Shown piece by piece: positions 60,962 through 64,000 of a DNA stretch of 64,000 nt. The notes beneath the pieces were generated by a model. The model did not search any database and was not told the origin of the DNA. It saw only the letters and a list, made by a program, of their open reading frames with translations. The translations under genes were made by a program, and so were the position numbers. Every line of letters starts with the position of its first letter. The stretch's first letter is position 1. The DNA is from an uncultured Bacteroidota bacterium. GTDB taxonomy: Bacteria; Bacteroidota; Bacteroidia; UKL13-3. The stretch is from NCBI GenBank assembly GCA_903850915.1, contig CAINMV010000014.1, positions 62,001 to 126,000 on the forward strand, written 5' to 3'.

Positions 60962-62305
60962 TTATTTTTCGTAATCTTCAAATTCTCCATCTTTAAAGAA
61001 GCCTCTTAAAAACCCACTAATTCCAGTATATAATGGGCCTTTTTTTTCTTTTATAGGAATATCTTTCACCGATTTTCCGTCTGATTCAACTTCTTCAACT
61101 TTCGTGTTTCTGTTATACAAATCCTCTGATTCATAATCTGCAAAACCTTTAATTACCAATCCTATACCTGTTGAATAGGTTGGGTTAGCCACATCAACGA
61201 AACTCTTTGCAAGATGTTCATTAGGTAAGCCCACACGTGCTGGCATACCAGTATGGTATTCTACAAATTGAGCCAAATGTTTTATGTTGGCACCACCTCC
61301 TGTGAATACAATACCTCCAATTAATTTTTTTTCTAAACCTACCGATTTTATTTCATGATATACATGACCAATAATCTCTATCATGCGGGCTTCGATTATT
61401 TTTGCGAGGTTTTTAGTGGAGATTTCACGATTGCCCCGACCACGCATGCTTTCTATCACAATGTAGTCGTTATCTTTTTCCATACTTGGCAAGCAGCTTC
61501 CATACTGCGTTTTTAACATTTCCGCCTGACGCTCCAAAATCATGCACCCGCTTTTGATATCATTTGTAAGAACCTTACCTGCAATTGGAATTATAGCGGT
61601 ATGACGAATTACATGATCATGAAAGATGGCCACATCTGTGGTTCCACCACCAATATCAACTAAACAAACGCCACCATCAAGTTCGTCTTCACTTAAGCAT
61701 GCTGCTGCTGAAGCAATAGGCTCTAAAAATAAAACCTTGGTGGTTAAATTGGCTTTCGAAACACATCTGCGAATATTATTTGCTGCTGTAATTTGTCCGG
61801 TGATAATATGGAAGTTTCCTTCAAGACGCGTACCCGACATCCCTACAGGCGTTCCAATTGCAAGCTCATTATCTACATAATAACTCTGTGGAATGACATC
61901 AATAATCTCATGGCCTGGTTCGAGAGGCACACGTTTCATGTCCATTATTAGCGCTTTAATATCGCGACTGTCAATTTCGTCATCAGTATTGTTGCGCAAG
62001 CGAATACAGCGACTCTGCGAGCTTTTTATATGCTGTCCAGCAATACCAACAAATACTTCCGCAATTTTTATTTGAACTTCACTATTTAGATTTTTTCGAA
62101 TATCATCTTCCGCTTTCTTTACGGCCTCTACAATAGCTTCGGTGGTTTGAACAATATTGGTTACTACACCCCTTTGAACTCCATTACTCTCGGCTTTTCC
62201 CATGCCAAGAATTTCTACCTTTCCAGATTCGTTTTTTCGTGCTACTAGCACACATATTTTTGTTGTTCCGATATCTAATCCTACGACGATTCTTGATTGT
62301 TCCAT
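60962..62305 (-). CDS. ftsA: Cell division protein FtsA
   Basis: IVVGLDIGTTKICVLVARKNESGKVEILGMGKAESNGVQRGVVTNIVQT...GGVCLVDIGGGTTDVAIFHDHVIRHTAIIPIAGK. Confidence 0.97.
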   Translation of the reverse strand: MEQSRIVVGLDIGTTKICVLVARKNESGKVEILGMGKAESNGVQRGVVTNIVQTTEAIVEAVKKAEDDIRKNLNSEVQIKIAEVFVGIAGQHIKSSQSRCIRLRNNTDDEIDSRDIKALIMDMKRVPLEPGHEIIDVIPQSYYVDNELAIGTPVGMSGTRLEGNFHIITGQITAANNIRRCVSKANLTTKVLFLEPIASAAACLSEDELDGGVCLVDIGGGTTDVAIFHDHVIRHTAIIPIAGKVLTNDIKSGCMILERQAEMLKTQYGSCLPSMEKDNDYIVIESMRGRGNREISTKNLAKIIEARMIEIIGHVYHEIKSVGLEKKLIGGIVFTGGGANIKHLAQFVEYHTGMPARVGLPNEHLAKSFVDVANPTYSTGIGLVIKGFADYESEDLYNRNTKVEEVESDGKSVKDIPIKEKKGPLYTGISGFLRGFFKDGEFEDYEK

Positions 62306-62329
62306 TATTCGTTACTTATATTAAAATTA

Positions 62330-63088
62330 TTACTTCTTCTTAGCTACTATCTGGTTTTTAAAACTCAAGTTGATACTTGAATATTTATCCCAGCCTTTTT
62401 TTGATAACGCCTGTTTGTAAAAAGCAAACAAACGATCAAACTTATTCTCTACATCAGAAGCATCACCAAAAACAATTTTCGCATCACCCATTTTAGGGGT
62501 AAGTAAAATTTCATTTTCGGCTGATACAAAAATCTCTTCTATTGCACTTCCCCAGAAGCTACTATTATGCACAAATTGTGCAATACAGGAGCACGTTTTG
62601 AGGATATTTGAATTTATTGTGTCACATTTAGTACACTTCTCTTCTATGTTGCCGTGACAAACTAAAACACGGGGTGAGAAGTTGTCACTCAATGGAATTT
62701 TCATTTCTTGATCATCAATATAATAACCTTCTCCCGCTGAATTTATAACATGCATTACAGCATTACGTTGCCAAATTTTTATAAATAATGTGCCACTTAA
62801 ATCTTTATAAACTTCAGCATTCTTTATATGTGGATTGCCTTCAAGTAAGGCTTCTATTTTACTTGCATCAATGTTTTCAGCGGCATTTCCTAGCAAAGCG
62901 TTTCCTTCAATATAATCCATCACAAGTGATGAATCAATAAAATGATTTTCATTGCTGTTGTTTATCTCAATCGAAATTGATTGACACGTTTCATTTTTCT
63001 TATGAAGATTAATAGCATACAATAGCACTCCAACTCCAAAAATTAGAATGGTCCATACAAGGGATAATATTATTTTTTTATAACCCAT
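62330..63088 (-). CDS. ftsQ: FtsQ/DivIB-like cell division protein
   Basis: Single N-terminal TM, POTRA-like ENIDASKIEALLEGNPHIKNAEVYKDLSGTLFIKIWQRNAVMHVIN...GEGYYIDDQ; directly upstream of ftsA in transcript order. Confidence 0.88.
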   Translation of the reverse strand: MGYKKIILSLVWTILIFGVGVLLYAINLHKKNETCQSISIEINNSNENHFIDSSLVMDYIEGNALLGNAAENIDASKIEALLEGNPHIKNAEVYKDLSGTLFIKIWQRNAVMHVINSAGEGYYIDDQEMKIPLSDNFSPRVLVCHGNIEEKCTKCDTINSNILKTCSCIAQFVHNSSFWGSAIEEIFVSAENEILLTPKMGDAKIVFGDASDVENKFDRLFAFYKQALSKKGWDKYSSINLSFKNQIVAKKK

Positions 63089-64000
63089 TAGATGATATCG
63101 CTATTTTTAACTTGTCTTTCTCCAACGAAAAGCACCTCCGTGTGTAGTTTAATTTTAAATTTATCGTTTACTGATTTAATTATTAATTGAACTAACTCCA
63201 TAAACTCTTCTGCTGTTGCCCCGCCGTTATTAACAATGAAATTAGCATGTTTAGGGGATACTTGCACGTGTTTGTGCTCAAATCCTTTTAGACCAGCATC
63301 TTCTATAAGCTTACCAGCAAATGAAGGTAACGGATTCTTGAAAACACTGCCAGTATTCGGTTTATCCAACGGCTGTGATTCTTTTCTCTTTTCCAGCAGC
63401 CCTTTTCTTTTTAATGCCACGGCATCAATATCAGTTGCTTTTTTAAGTCGAAATGTCGTTTCTAAAATTACATCGTTTTCAAATTCAGTATGCCTATAGC
63501 TATAGTTTATTTCACTTTTGTTTTTAACTTGTACAATGCCATTGCGTATAAACTTCACACTATGTATATGCTCAAAAACTTCTGTTCCATAGGCTCCGGC
63601 ATTCATTCGTGTAGCACCACCTATGGTTGCTGGCACTCCCGCCGTTGACTCTAAACCTTCATAGCCGAGCTTTAAGGTTTCAAGTACAAACTTCGGCAGT
63701 GAATACGAGGCGCTTACTTTAAATAAGTCATCAACTTGATTGAAATAGGTTTCTGATTCGCTTACTGCAATTACAATTCCTCGAATACCAGCATCGCCAA
63801 CAAGCAAATTACTTCCATTGCCTAAAACGAAGTAAGGTAGCTGATGAAGTATTGCATATTGAACGGAAATTATAATATCGTTATTGTTTTTTGGTTTAAC
63901 ATATATATCCGCTGGGCCACCAATTTTCAACCAGGTATGTTTTTGCATTGGCTCATGCAATGCAATGTTGCCGTCAATTAACCTTGATAAGTCATCACCA
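63088..64000 (-). CDS. murB: UDP-N-acetylenolpyruvoylglucosamine reductase, 5' end beyond window
   Basis: KHTWLKIGGPADIYVKPKNNNDI...FVLGNGSNLLVGDAGIRGIVIAV...LESTAGVPATIGGATRMNAGAYGTEV. The frame stays open upstream of the track start (DDLSRLIDGNIALHEPMQKH). TAATG overlap with ftsQ. Confidence 0.95.
   Translation of the reverse strand, partial: GDDLSRLIDGNIALHEPMQKHTWLKIGGPADIYVKPKNNNDIIISVQYAILHQLPYFVLGNGSNLLVGDAGIRGIVIAVSESETYFNQVDDLFKVSASYSLPKFVLETLKLGYEGLESTAGVPATIGGATRMNAGAYGTEVFEHIHSVKFIRNGIVQVKNKSEINYSYRHTEFENDVILETTFRLKKATDIDAVALKRKGLLEKRKESQPLDKPNTGSVFKNPLPSFAGKLIEDAGLKGFEHKHVQVSPKHANFIVNNGGATAEEFMELVQLIIKSVNDKFKIKLHTEVLFVGERQVKNSDII

Overview
64 kb Bacteroidetes chromosomal window, assigned from TAnnTTTG-type promoters, T9SS sorting signals, GSCFA, DUF4199 and FeoA/FeoB content. 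It is mostly housekeeping and envelope genes. From left to right it carries: a truncated secreted S8 protease with Ig/PKD-like repeats; two groups of glycosyltransferase / GT-C genes; panB, an ABC-F ATPase and a menE-like gene; a damage-tolerance cassette (DnaE-type Pol III alpha, DinB and a divergent XRE-S24 regulator); cspA, YceI, pirin and homogentisate dioxygenase; T9SS and OmpA envelope proteins; acs, nfu, relA/spoT, glyA and tsaB; feoAB; prfA, rodA, pnuC, obgE, yebC and rfbA; and ftsZ-ftsA-ftsQ-murB, which runs off the right edge. I recognised no rRNA, tRNA, CRISPR array, transposase or prophage. The best leads are: (1) duplicated operator-like repeats (CYAAA-TAT-TTTAG) flanking the -7 box of the S24 regulator in the mutagenesis cassette; (2) a structured leader of prfA (RF1) with a tiny uORF ending in UAG, an RF1-decoded stop; (3) a one-base frameshift that splits an rluE-like pseudouridine synthase and is not resolved in the ORF track; (4) a palindrome directly upstream of feoAB. 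All calls come from reading the sequence and the supplied translations; no database search was run.
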